From Mycolicibacterium iranicum (GTDB lineage Bacteria > Actinomycetota > Actinomycetes > Mycobacteriales > Mycobacteriaceae), in NCBI RefSeq assembly GCF_014190915.1, contig NZ_JACHVU010000001.1, forward strand, positions 62,001-126,000: a stretch of DNA of 64,000 bases, read 5' to 3'. Of the stretch, positions 1 through 9,200 are shown in pieces. The position numbers were made by a program, and so were the translations under genes. Each line of letters starts with the position of its first letter. Position 1 is the stretch's first letter. The notes beneath the pieces were generated by a model. The model worked only from the letters and a program-made list of their open reading frames with translations. It had not been told where the DNA came from and ran no database searches.

Positions 1-773
1 TTCACGTCGTTGTCGGTGATGATGATCGCGCCACCGTTGCCGCCGTCACCGCCGGCCGCGTTGCCCGAGCCGATGCCGAGCAGGCTGCCGCCGCCGTCTG
101 CGCCACCGCCGTTGCCGCCGCTGGTGTCGACGTCGTTGAGCACCGGGGCGTCGTTGTCGGCGATGAGGTCCCCGCCTGCGGTCTGCGAGTTGTCCTCGAC
201 CTCGTTGTCCTTGCCGACGACCACGTTGGAGCCGGACCCGGCGAGGATGTCGCCGTTGTTCATGGTGTTGCCGTCACCGAGGACGGCTCCGTCACCGCTG
301 ACGATGTCGCCGTCGTTGTCGCCGTCGACCACCACGCCGCCGTTGGTGGCGGTGTTCGTGCTCTTGTCGCCGAAGGTGATGTCGCCGAAGCCGAGGTTGA
401 AGGCACCGTTCTGGGCGTTGGCTCCGGCGGCCTGGTCCGGGCTGGCGATCGGGACGTTGTTGCCGCTCAGCAGGTCGGTGTCGGTCTCCGGCGCGAACGT
501 GGGGGCGTACGACGTCTGCGGGGAGAACGGCGAGGCGAAGTTGGAGGCCAGCTGGTGGTGGTCGGCGACCGCCCGCTGGAGGCCGACGATCGGGTCGCCG
601 CCGCCGAGGGCGTAGCCGGCCGGGGCAGCGGTCGCGGCCACCGAGGCCAGCTGCGCCGCGGTGACGTTCGGCAGGCCGGCATCGCGCAGGGCGCCGTCGG
701 GGTCGAGGACGAACGTCTGGGCCGCGGCGGGGCTGCGGAACAGGTCGAGGATGAAGTCGATCAGAGTGTTCAT
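1..773 (-). CDS. iniB: IniB, isoniazid-inducible protein (3' end beyond window)
   Basis: First gene of the isoniazid/ethambutol-inducible iniBAC operon; IniB is thought to be a cell-surface or secreted glycine-rich protein. Reading leftward from the ATG at 773 gives MNTLIDFILDLFRSPAAAQ, which matches the IniB N-terminal domain of about 50 residues. An Ala/Gly/Asn/Asp-rich body follows, with repeats such as GGNGGGADGGGSLLGIGSGN. No stop codon occurs before base 1, so the C-terminus is missing; iniA and iniC would lie to the left, outside the window. A Shine-Dalgarno-like AGAAAGG lies just upstream. A possible -10 (TAACTT, 834-839) and TAGGGGAT repeats lie further up. The neighbouring Rv0340-like gene shares the N-terminal domain. 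Confidence 0.88.
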   Translation of the reverse strand, partial: MNTLIDFILDLFRSPAAAQTFVLDPDGALRDAGLPNVTAAQLASVAATAAPAGYALGGGDPIVGLQRAVADHHQLASNFASPFSPQTSYAPTFAPETDTDLLSGNNVPIASPDQAAGANAQNGAFNLGFGDITFGDKSTNTATNGGVVVDGDNDGDIVSGDGAVLGDGNTMNNGDILAGSGSNVVVGKDNEVEDNSQTAGGDLIADNDAPVLNDVDTSGGNGGGADGGGSLLGIGSGNAAGGDGGNGGAIIITDNDV

Positions 774-895
774 GGACGTGCCTTTCTGGTTCTTGGTTGG
801 TCTGCTCGCCGGGTGTTCCGGCGTCTGGAGACAAAGTTATGGCGTCCGCCACCGCGCGGAAACGGGGCTGAGACCCAATCCCCGTCGGGGCCAGC

Positions 896-934
896 TAGGG
901 ATGGCCGTCCCACCCCGATAGGGGATTAGGGGAT
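896..934. promoter_or_regulatory. TAGGGG repeats upstream of iniB (candidate IniR operator)
   Basis: A perfect tandem duplication of TAGGGGAT lies at 919-926 and 927-934, with a weaker TAGGGA at 896-901. The pair is about 145 bp upstream of the iniB ATG, reading CCCCTA in the direction of iniB. The same hexamer occurs three times in the Rv0340/hsp70-iniR divergent promoter. The repeat is seen directly; binding by IniR is inference. Confidence 0.5.
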
Positions 935-970
935 CATCGTGGGGGTATCGGATATCTGCAGCTCACACAA

Positions 971-1006
971 CGAAAAACCCGCGCCGAGCAATGCTCGGCG
1001 CGGGTT
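971..1006 (-). terminator. Intrinsic terminator between the Rv0340-like gene and iniB
   Basis: The arms at 976-988 and 994-1006 are perfectly complementary (13 bp, GC-rich) around a 5-nt loop. Read on the minus strand, the hairpin ends in a run of five T (complement of 973-977). It sits about 20 bp after the stop of the Rv0340-like gene, so iniB probably starts from its own promoter. Confidence 0.75.
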
Positions 1007-1024
1007 CTCGGGGGTTCGTACGGG

Positions 1025-1546
1025 CTAGTCGAACAGATCGAAGCTCGCGGGGTGGTCGGCCGCTTCCTGGGTGGCGAGCGGTTGCGCCCAGTCGTCGACG
1101 AGCTCCGTGCCGGCGGGACCGAGGTCGTCGATCAGCGGCTCGTCGAGCTGCAGCGATCCTGCCGGCTCGACCAGGTCGGCGCCGGTGAGCGCGTCGATGC
1201 CGGGGTCGACGTCGTCGACGAGCGGGTGCGTATCCGGCACGGTGTCCACGATCAGCGGCGTCGGGATGTCCTCGTCGAACGCGTCGAACGCGTCGAACGC
1301 CGCGGTCGCGGCGCCGCTGGCCCAGACGTTGCTGACGGGCTCGAACGCCAGGGAGTCCAGCCCGTGCGACGGCACCGACATCGACAGCGACTCCGACACC
1401 ACGGGGATGAGGTTCTGCACGTCGGTGCTGGTCACGTCCGTCAGGTGCGCATCGGCGATGGCCTGCGCGGGATCGGCGGCGTAGCGTGCTGCGGCATCGG
1501 GATCCCGCACCAGCGACATCACGAAGTCGAGTAGCGAATTCGCCAC
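1025..1546 (-). CDS. Rv0340-family IniB-related protein
   Basis: This 173-residue acidic protein begins MANSLLDFVMSLVRDPDAAA, clearly related to the start of IniB (same spacing of Leu/Phe and the DP-A pattern over about 45 residues). It lacks the glycine-rich body and has instead an Asp/Pro/Leu-rich tail with a short FDAFDAFDE repeat from a 9-bp tandem DNA repeat near 1276-1300. Position, length and start match Rv0340, the gene before iniB in M. tuberculosis (about 179 residues, from memory). It is divergent from the hsp70-like gene across a 222-bp promoter region and is followed by a terminator. Function unknown; co-induction with iniBAC is inferred from the shared promoter element. Confidence 0.82.
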   Translation of the reverse strand: MANSLLDFVMSLVRDPDAAARYAADPAQAIADAHLTDVTSTDVQNLIPVVSESLSMSVPSHGLDSLAFEPVSNVWASGAATAAFDAFDAFDEDIPTPLIVDTVPDTHPLVDDVDPGIDALTGADLVEPAGSLQLDEPLIDDLGPAGTELVDDWAQPLATQEAADHPASFDLFD

Positions 1547-1664
1547 GGTCCGCGTCCTTTCTCGCCGGGCTCGGTCCTGTCCCCGGCCTCATCCATGACG
1601 TCGATGCTATTCGCGTCGCCGGGATCTCGGATCGGTGCGAACCCCCGGCGACACGCCATGCCGT

Positions 1665-1704
1665 TAGGGGGTGCACCTTTAGGGGATTCGCCACACTAGG
1701 GGAA
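1665..1704. promoter_or_regulatory. Three TAGGGG elements in the divergent Rv0340/hsp70-iniR promoter
   Basis: TAGGGG starts at 1665, 1680 and 1697, spaced 15 and 17 bp. The second is the full TAGGGGAT seen upstream of iniB and the third is TAGGGGAA. They lie about 120 bp from the Rv0340-like start and 65-105 bp from the hsp70-like start, so one bound regulator could serve both directions. Repeats seen; regulator inferred. Confidence 0.5.
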
Positions 1705-1768
1705 CGTCCGTGGCCGCGGGGGGACGAGCCGCTATGGTGGTCACGGTCCAGACAGGAGAGACGCCGCC

Positions 1769-3595
1769 ATGACCGAACCCCTGGGGTTGTCGATCGGGAC
1801 GACCAACCTGGTGGCGGCCCGCGTAGGCCGCCCGCCCGTGACACGCCGCTCCATCCTCAACCTGTTCCCCGGCCAGGCGCCCGAAGTGGGTGCTCCCGGC
1901 GAGTTCCCGCCGCGCAACGAGCCCGCCGTGGTCCTCGATGGTTTCGTCGACCGCGTCGGCGATCCGGTGCCGCTGGTGGCTGCCGACGGCACCTCGCACC
2001 GCGGTGAGCAGGTCCTCGCCGCCGCGCTGGACGCGATGACGCGCCTCGTCGACGGCGGGTCGCCGGTGACCGTGGCCGTGCCGTCGCACTGGGGACCCGG
2101 GACCGTGGGCGCACTGCGCGGAGCGCTGCGCAGCGTGCCGAGCCTGTCGCCCCACGGCGTGCCCGCCACGCTGATCCCCGATTCGACCGCGGCGCTCGCC
2201 GCATTGAAGACCGCACCAGGGCTGCCCGCTTCCGGTGTCGTCGCGCTGGTCGACATCGGGGCGAGCGGATCGAGCGTGACGCTGGCCGACGCCGGCGCCG
2301 GCATGGTCACGGTCGGACAGACGGTGCGGTACCCCGAGTTCTCCGGCGACGGCATCGATCGCGCGCTGCTCGATCACGTGCTCGCCGGGGTGTCGGACGC
2401 CGGTGACGGCGACACCTCCGGCACCGCCGCGGTCGGTCCGCTGGCCCGTCTTCGCGACGAGTGCCGCGCCGCCAAGGAGCGTCTCTCCGCGGAGACCGCC
2501 ACGGCCATCCCGGTCGATCTGCCGGGGTTCCGCTCCGATGTCCGGGTGACCCGCCCCGAGCTGGAGCAGATGGTCGCCGAGCCTCTCGACGGACTGCTCG
2601 CCACCATCACCGACACCATGGAACGCAACGGCGTTCCGCTCGAACATCTCTCGGCCGTCGCCACCGTCGGTGGTGGCGCATCGATTCCCGTTGTCACGCA
2701 ACGGCTTTCCGAGCGCCTGCGCGCACCCGTGGTCACCACCCCGCAGTCGGTGCTCAACATCGCCGCCGGCGCGGCGCTCGTGGCGAACAAGAGCCTGGAG
2801 GCCGACGCGCCCACCGGGATGGCGCCGACCGGGATGGCGGCGGCCGCCGACATGCCGACGGCGATGGGGCCTGCGGCGTGGGCTGCGGGCGCGGCCGGGG
2901 TTGCGGCCGCCCAGTCCGCGAGCGACGGGACCCCGTCTGCGACGTTCCGTGCGCTGGCGTGGTCGCAGGACGACGACGCCGTCGCCGACCCGGCCCCGTA
3001 CACCGGGGCCGATTACACCGCCTCGACCGGATACGCCGACCCGACGTCGACCGCCGCGCGCCCGCCCGTCGCGTTCGGCCCCGACGACGACGGCTATCAG
3101 GACGAGGCTCCGCCCCTGCCGTGGTACAAACGCCCGACGCTGCTGTTCGGGGTGGCGGCGGCCGCCGCACTGCTCGCCGTCGGGGGCCTTGCGATCACCC
3201 TGACCGGCTCGGACGAGGGCTCGGGGACCGTCACCGAGACCGCGTCGACGACGCCTCCGGCGGAGACGACTCCTCCTGCCCTGCCGCCGCCGGTCACCAC
3301 CGTGACAGTCGGGCCCGACGGCATCGCGACGACCACGGTCAGTCAACCGCCGCCGCCACCCCCGCCGTCGACGACCACGACGACCACTGCGCCGAGCAGT
3401 ACGACAACGACGACCACCACCACCACGACGACCACCACTGCGCCGACCACGACGACGACGCGCACCACGACCACGCAGCCGACCACGACGCAGCCCCCGA
3501 CGACCACGCAGCCGCCGACGACCACCGTCGAACCGCCGCCGACGGTCGATCCGGAGCCCATCGTGACGACGGTCATTCCCGACGCCGGGGCCTGA
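1769..3595 (+). CDS. Membrane-anchored Hsp70-family protein with Thr/Pro-rich tail
   Basis: 608 residues. Residues 1-360 resemble an Hsp70/actin-type ATPase: the phosphate-1 motif LSIGTTN near the start, LVDIGASGSSV in the middle and VGGGASIPVV near residue 310. A variable Ala-rich stretch follows, then one hydrophobic helix (about 457-480, LLFGVAAAAALLAVGG). The roughly 125-residue tail is almost all Thr/Pro and probably lies outside the membrane. No classical peptide-binding domain is visible. RBS GACAGGAGAG precedes the ATG. The gene ends 9 bp before iniR, so they are probably co-transcribed. The 57134-58930 gene is a clear paralogue. I know of no such gene at this position in M. tuberculosis. 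An input to IniR is inference. Confidence 0.8.
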   Translation: MTEPLGLSIGTTNLVAARVGRPPVTRRSILNLFPGQAPEVGAPGEFPPRNEPAVVLDGFVDRVGDPVPLVAADGTSHRGEQVLAAALDAMTRLVDGGSPVTVAVPSHWGPGTVGALRGALRSVPSLSPHGVPATLIPDSTAALAALKTAPGLPASGVVALVDIGASGSSVTLADAGAGMVTVGQTVRYPEFSGDGIDRALLDHVLAGVSDAGDGDTSGTAAVGPLARLRDECRAAKERLSAETATAIPVDLPGFRSDVRVTRPELEQMVAEPLDGLLATITDTMERNGVPLEHLSAVATVGGGASIPVVTQRLSERLRAPVVTTPQSVLNIAAGAALVANKSLEADAPTGMAPTGMAAAADMPTAMGPAAWAAGAAGVAAAQSASDGTPSATFRALAWSQDDDAVADPAPYTGADYTASTGYADPTSTAARPPVAFGPDDDGYQDEAPPLPWYKRPTLLFGVAAAAALLAVGGLAITLTGSDEGSGTVTETASTTPPAETTPPALPPPVTTVTVGPDGIATTTVSQPPPPPPPSTTTTTTAPSSTTTTTTTTTTTTTAPTTTTTRTTTTQPTTTQPPTTTQPPTTTVEPPPTVDPEPIVTTVIPDAGA

Positions 3596-3604
3596 CCGGC
3601 CGCG

Positions 3605-6145
3605 ATGACGGGTTCGGTGTCGCCCCGGCCGGCCGACATCCTGGTGCCGGCTGCCCGGGCTGCTGTCGATGCCGTCGACGCCGACCCGGGTGCACCCACG
3701 AAACTGCTGGTCACCGGCGGTGTGGGTACCGGTAAGTCGACGCTGCTCGCAGCGGTGCGGACCTCGCTCCGGTCCGCAGGACGCACGGTGGTGTCCCGGC
3801 CGGCCCGGGGCGCGGCCGACGGCGTCGCGGTGGTCGTCGACGACGCCGACCTGCTCGGCGACTCCGACCTCGATCTGCTCACCGAACTCGCCGGTGACCC
3901 GGCGTCGACGGTGGTGATCGCCGCCCAGCCCCTCGCCCACCACGCGAGCCTGCGCCGACTCGTCACCGCCCTCGAACGCGAGAACCCCGCGGTCGCCCTG
4001 ACGCCGCTGGCGCCGGCCGAGGTCGGCCGGGTCGCCGCGGCGGCGCTCGGCACGCCGGTCGGGCCCGACGTGGTGCGTGCGGTCAGCTCCGCGACGGCCG
4101 GTTTCCCGTTTCTGCTGCGCGTGGTCCTGCCCGTGGTCGCCGACGGTGCCGCCGCCGTGCGCCAGGCGGCCCGGTTCGGGCTGATCGACCGGCTCCGCCG
4201 CATCGACGAAGCCCTGCTCGACACGTTTCTCGTCGTCTCTCTCGGCGCCGGACTGGGGCCCGACGACGTCGCCGCGGCGCTGGGCCTGCCCGCGGAATCG
4301 GCGTCCGCGGCCGTGGACCGGGCCTACGCCAGCGGGCTGGTCGACCCGTCGCACCCGCCGCCGTTCCTGCGGGCGGTGCACGACGGCATCACCCAGATCC
4401 TCGGTGCCGCACGGCATCACGACATCGAGGTGGCGGTGCTGCGGTCGCAGCTGGAGCTCTCGACACTGACCCCGGAGCTCGCCCTGCGCATGGCCGAGCA
4501 CGGGCTGCGCGACGACGGCCTCGCCGGGGCCCTGACGGATTTCGCCACCCGCAGCCAGGGCCACGCCGCGCGCGCGGCCCGGCTGTACCGCGCCGCGGCC
4601 GACGCCGGCGCCACCACGTCGAGCGCCCACCTCGCCGACGCACTCGCCCTGACCGGCGACTGTGCGACCGCGGGCCGGCTCGCCGACGGACTTCTGGCCA
4701 GTGACGATCCCGCCGAACGCGCTGCGGCGGTGCGAATCGCGGCCAGCATCGCGATGCACGACGGCGCGGCCGCGCAGGCCGCGGAGCTGTTCCGGTGGCT
4801 CGGTCCGGCATCGGACGCGGCCGTCGGGGCGGCGGCGACCATCTCGGCGCTGGCCGCGGGCGACGCGGCGGCGGCGCGCGCAAGCGCCGACGGCGCGATG
4901 TCGGGTCCGCCGACCTCGGCGGCACGCGCGGCGCGCAGCGTCATCGAGGGTCTGGTGCTGACGCTGGATCACCCCTATCCGGTCGCGGTCGCCACCCTGA
5001 GCCAGTCGATCAGCGCCGACGGCGTCGACGGCGGTGTCCTCCCCGACACCCCGGCGGCCCTGGTGACGCTCGCGGCGCTGCACAGCGGAGATCCGGTGCG
5101 GGCCCGCAGCGTGGTCGGCCGGGCGGTCCACAACGACGGGCGGGCTGATCGCACCGATGCGATCTTCGTCACCCACCGGCACCGCCTTCTGCTCGGCTGG
5201 GTGCACATGCAGGACGGGCAACTCCAGTCCGCGGCCGCAGCCGTCCCGACCGCGGACGCCGCGGTGCTGCACCGGCGCGATGCGCTGTGGGCGGCGGCGC
5301 TGCGGGTGGGCATCGCCCGGCGCAGCGGCGACACCGGCGCGATGCAGAAGCACTGGTATTCGGCGATGGAGGTGCTCGCCGAGAGCTCGGCCGACCTGTT
5401 CGCGATGCTCCCGCTCGGGGAGCTGTGGGTCGCGGCGGCTCGTCTGCGGCAGGTCGACCAGATCAGGCACGCCGTCGACGTCGCGTTCACACGGCTCGCC
5501 GCCCTGGGCGACCCCGTGCTCTGGTCGGTGCCGCTGCACTGGGCGGGCGTGCACGCCGGCATCCTGGCCAACGCACCCGACGCCGTCGCGCCCCACGGCC
5601 AGGCGCTGACCGCGGCCGCCGCCCACAGCTCGTTCGCGAAAGCGCTGGCCACCGCCGGTCGCACCTGGTTACGGGTGCTGGCCGATCATGTCGAGATCGC
5701 CGAGGTGACGATCGCGGCGCGGGGGCTCGCGCAGTTCGGCCACACCTGGGACGCGACCCGGCTGGCGGGCCAGGCGGCCCTGCAGACCACCGACCCCCGG
5801 GTGTCCCAGGCGATGTTGCAGCTGGCCCGTGACCTCAAACAGTCCGTCGCGGCCCCGGACGCGCCCCCACCGGCCCCTGCCGACCGGGCGCCCGTCGACG
5901 CGGCGCCGACCGGGCGTCACCGTGGTTCCGCCGCGCAGCTGTCCGAGCGCGAGCGCGAAGTCGCCGAGCTGCTTCTGCAGGGCATGCCGTACCGCGAAAT
6001 CGGCTCGCAGCTGTTCATCTCGGCAAAGACGGTCGAGCATCACGTCGCCCGTATCCGGCGCCGGCTCGGTGCGGAATCCCGCTCCGAGATGTTGTCGATG
6101 CTGCGCGCGCAGCTCGACGGAGCGTCCGGTCCGCGGCCCACCTAA
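3605..6145 (+). CDS. iniR: IniR-like LuxR-family ATPase transcriptional regulator (Rv0339c type)
   Basis: 846-residue regulator of the large ATP-binding LuxR type. A Walker A motif (GGVGTGKST, about residues 38-46) and a Walker B-like VAVVVDDADLL (about 74-84) mark the N-terminal AAA/STAND module. A long Ala-rich helical-repeat middle follows, and the last 70 residues form a GerE/LuxR helix-turn-helix (LSEREREVAELLLQGMPYRE ... TVEHHVARIRRRLG). Place beside etfD and opposite Rv0340/iniB matches M. tuberculosis Rv0339c, described as IniR, activator of iniBAC. It starts 9 bp after the hsp70-like stop, so the two likely share a promoter. Ligand is not visible from sequence. Confidence 0.85.
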   Translation: MTGSVSPRPADILVPAARAAVDAVDADPGAPTKLLVTGGVGTGKSTLLAAVRTSLRSAGRTVVSRPARGAADGVAVVVDDADLLGDSDLDLLTELAGDPASTVVIAAQPLAHHASLRRLVTALERENPAVALTPLAPAEVGRVAAAALGTPVGPDVVRAVSSATAGFPFLLRVVLPVVADGAAAVRQAARFGLIDRLRRIDEALLDTFLVVSLGAGLGPDDVAAALGLPAESASAAVDRAYASGLVDPSHPPPFLRAVHDGITQILGAARHHDIEVAVLRSQLELSTLTPELALRMAEHGLRDDGLAGALTDFATRSQGHAARAARLYRAAADAGATTSSAHLADALALTGDCATAGRLADGLLASDDPAERAAAVRIAASIAMHDGAAAQAAELFRWLGPASDAAVGAAATISALAAGDAAAARASADGAMSGPPTSAARAARSVIEGLVLTLDHPYPVAVATLSQSISADGVDGGVLPDTPAALVTLAALHSGDPVRARSVVGRAVHNDGRADRTDAIFVTHRHRLLLGWVHMQDGQLQSAAAAVPTADAAVLHRRDALWAAALRVGIARRSGDTGAMQKHWYSAMEVLAESSADLFAMLPLGELWVAAARLRQVDQIRHAVDVAFTRLAALGDPVLWSVPLHWAGVHAGILANAPDAVAPHGQALTAAAAHSSFAKALATAGRTWLRVLADHVEIAEVTIAARGLAQFGHTWDATRLAGQAALQTTDPRVSQAMLQLARDLKQSVAAPDAPPPAPADRAPVDAAPTGRHRGSAAQLSEREREVAELLLQGMPYREIGSQLFISAKTVEHHVARIRRRLGAESRSEMLSMLRAQLDGASGPRPT

Positions 6146-6217
6146 CCGGTTAGTTAGGTCATCCTTCGTAGCGGTACTTCGCAGCGTGATGTAACTATGA
6201 GCAGGCACCGAGCTTAA

Positions 6218-6258
6218 GTTACTCACCAGTAACATACTCTAAGTTACCCACGGGTAAC
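6218..6258. promoter_or_regulatory. Two palindromic operators upstream of etfD
   Basis: GTTACTCACCAGTAAC (6218-6233) and GTTACCCACGGGTAAC (6243-6258) are two near-identical 16-bp inverted repeats whose starts are 25 bp apart. The second ends 19 bp before the etfD start codon, overlapping where the promoter or transcription start should be. The form fits a TetR-family repressor. A fatty-acid-responsive regulator is an inference from the target gene. Confidence 0.65.
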
Positions 6259-6277
6259 ACGAAAACCGGAGGCCCGC

Positions 6278-9200
6278 GTGGATACGCAGATGCTGATCAG
6301 GATCGTCGCCGGGGTCCTGATGATCGCCGTCGTCGGCGCGTTGGCCGTCAAGCGCGTCCTGTGGTTGACCAAGCTGATCCGATCCGGGCAACCGTTGAGC
6401 GAAGGCAACAACCGCAAGGACAACCTCAAGAAGCGCATCACCACGCAATTCGAAGAGGTCTTCGGGCAAACCAGGCTGCTGCGCTGGTCGGTCCCCGGCA
6501 TCGCCCACTTCTTCACGATGTGGGGCTTCTTCATCCTCGGCTCGGTCTACGTCGAGGCCTTCGGACAGCTGGTCGACCACGACTTCCACATCCCGATCGT
6601 CGGGCGCTGGGATGTCCTGGGCTTCCTGCAGGACTTCTTCGCCGTGGCCGTGCTGCTCGGCATCATCACGTTCGCGATCATCCGCATCGCCCGCGAGCCC
6701 AAGAAGCATGGCCGCGATTCGCGGTTCTACGGCTCGCACACCGGCGGCGCATGGCTGATCCTGTTCATGATCTTCAACGTCATCTGGACCTACGCCCTCG
6801 TCCGCGGCGCCGGCGCCAACACCGGAGCCCTGCCGTACGGCAACGGCGCATTCTTCTCGCAGGCCATGGGCTGGGTCCTGCACCCGCTCGGCGAGCCCGC
6901 CAACGAGTGGATCGAGACCCTGGCCCTGCTCGCGCACATCGCGATCATGCTGGTGTTCCTGCTGATCGTGCTGCACTCCAAGCACCTGCACATCGGTCTG
7001 GCCCCGATCAACGTCACGTTCAAGCGCATGCCCAACGGGCTGGGTCCGCTGCTGCCGGTCGAGTCCAAGGGCGAGCTGGTCGACTTCGAGGATCCCGCCG
7101 AGGACGCCGTGCTGGGCCGCGGCAAGATCGAGGACTTCACCTGGAAGGGCTACCTCGACATGACCACCTGCACTGAGTGCGGGCGTTGTCAGTCACAGTG
7201 CCCGGCGTGGAACACCGGCAAGCCGCTGTCCCCGAAGCTCGTGATCATGAACCTGCGCGACCACATGTTCGCCAAGGCCCCGTACTTCCTCGACGGCAAG
7301 GAATCGCCGCTGGAGAACACCCCCGAGGGCGGCCTGGGCGAAGAGGTGCGCGGCGAGAAGCACAGCGAAGAGCACTCGCACGAGCACGTTCCGGAGTCCG
7401 GCTTCGAGCGCATCCCCGCCGACTCGCCGCTGCAGGCGACGCGTCCGCTGGTCGGCACCCTGGAGCAGGGCGGCGTCATCGACCCCGACGTGCTGTGGTC
7501 CTGCACCACGTGCGGCGCGTGCGTCGAGCAGTGCCCGGTCGACATCGAGCACATCGACCACATCGTCGACATGCGCCGCTACCAGGTGATGATGGAGTCC
7601 GAGTTCCCCGGCGAGCTCGGCGTCCTGTTCAAGAACCTGGAGAACAAGGGCAATCCGTGGGGCCAGAACGCCAAGGACCGCACGAACTGGATCGACGAGG
7701 TCGACTTCGACGTTCCGGTGTACGGCAAGGACGTCGAGTCGTTCGAGGGCTACGAGTACCTGTTCTGGGTCGGCTGCGCCGGCGCCTACGAGGACCGCGC
7801 GAAGAAGACCACCAAGGCCGTCGCCGAACTGCTGGCCGCGGCCGGTGTGAAGTACCTGGTGCTCGGCGAAGGCGAGACCTGCAACGGCGACTCGGCCCGC
7901 CGCTCCGGCAACGAGTTCCTGTTCCAGCAGCTGGCCGCCCAGAACGTCGAGACGCTCAACGAGCTGTTCGAGGGCGTCGAGCGGGTCGACCGCAAGGTCG
8001 TCGTGACCTGCCCGCACTGCTTCAACACCCTGGGCCGCGAATATCCGCAGGTCGGGGGCAGCTACACCGTGCTGCACCACACCCAGCTGCTGAACCGCCT
8101 GGTGCGCGACAAGAAGCTCGTGCCGGTCAAGTCCGACGAGTCCGGCATGGACATCACCTACCACGACCCGTGCTACCTGGGCCGCCACAACAAGGAGTAC
8201 TCGGCGCCGCGTGAGCTGATCGGGGCCTCGGGCGCCAAGCTCACCGAGATGCCGCGCCATGCCGATCGCGGACTGTGCTGTGGCGCCGGCGGTGCCCGGA
8301 TGTGGATGGAAGAGCACATCGGCAAGCGCGTCAACGTCGAGCGTTCCGAGGAAGCGGTGGACACCGGCGCCTCGGCGATCGCGACCGGCTGCCCGTTCTG
8401 TCGCGTCATGATGACCGACGGCGTCGACGACGTGTCGTCCACCCGCACGCTGGAGAAGCCGCCCGAGGTCCTCGACGTGGCCCAGCTGCTGCTCGGATCG
8501 CTGGACAAGGAAACCTTCACGCTGCCGGAGAAGGGCGCGGCTGCCAAGGAAGCCGAGGAGCGTGCGGCCAAGATCGCTGCCGAGGCTCCGGCGAAGGTGG
8601 AGGAGCCCGACACCGACGAGGCCGTCGCGGACGACGCCGCTGAAGTCGAGGCCGGCACGGGCACCGACGCCGCGCCGTCCCAGGCGGAAGCGACCAAGCC
8701 GGTCACCGGTCTGGGCCTCGCGGGCGGGGCCAAGCGCCCCGGAGCCAAGAAGGCGGCCGATGCCGGCGCGGACAAGCCGGCCGCGGCCACCGAGGCCAAG
8801 GGCCTCGGCATCGCGGGCGGGGCCAAACGGCCCGGCGCCAAGAAGAAGGCCGCACCGGCCGCCGATGCCACCGCCGAACCGACCGCCGACACCACCGCCG
8901 CGCCGGCCAAGGCCGAACCCGAGGTCAAGGGCCTCGGCATCGCAGGTGGCGCCAAGCGACCCGGAGCCAAGAAGAAGGCCGCACCGGCCGCGGGGTCGGC
9001 ACCGCAGTCGGCACCCGCGGAGGCGTCTGCCGACGCAGCCCCGGAGACCGGAGCAGCCAAGCCCGAACCGGAGGTGAAGGGTCTCGGCATCGCGTCGGGC
9101 GCCCGCCGACCCGGTGCTAAGAAGGCACCCGCGAAGGCCGCCCCGAACGAGGGCGAGTCGACGGTGACCCAGCCGCCGAACGTCGACCCCGACCAGGCAG

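Noticed and set aside
3380..3560. Possible satellite-type repeat or CRISPR-like array (ACGACCACC repeats)
   Set aside because: The repeats are in-frame Thr/Pro codons within the tail of the Hsp70-like protein; no spacers of equal length and no cas genes.
1679..5626. A 1315-codon open frame on the minus strand opposite the hsp70-like gene and iniR
   Set aside because: High-GC DNA leaves long antisense frames open. The product is Arg/Gly/His-rich low complexity, with no domain, and the plus-strand genes have clear motifs.
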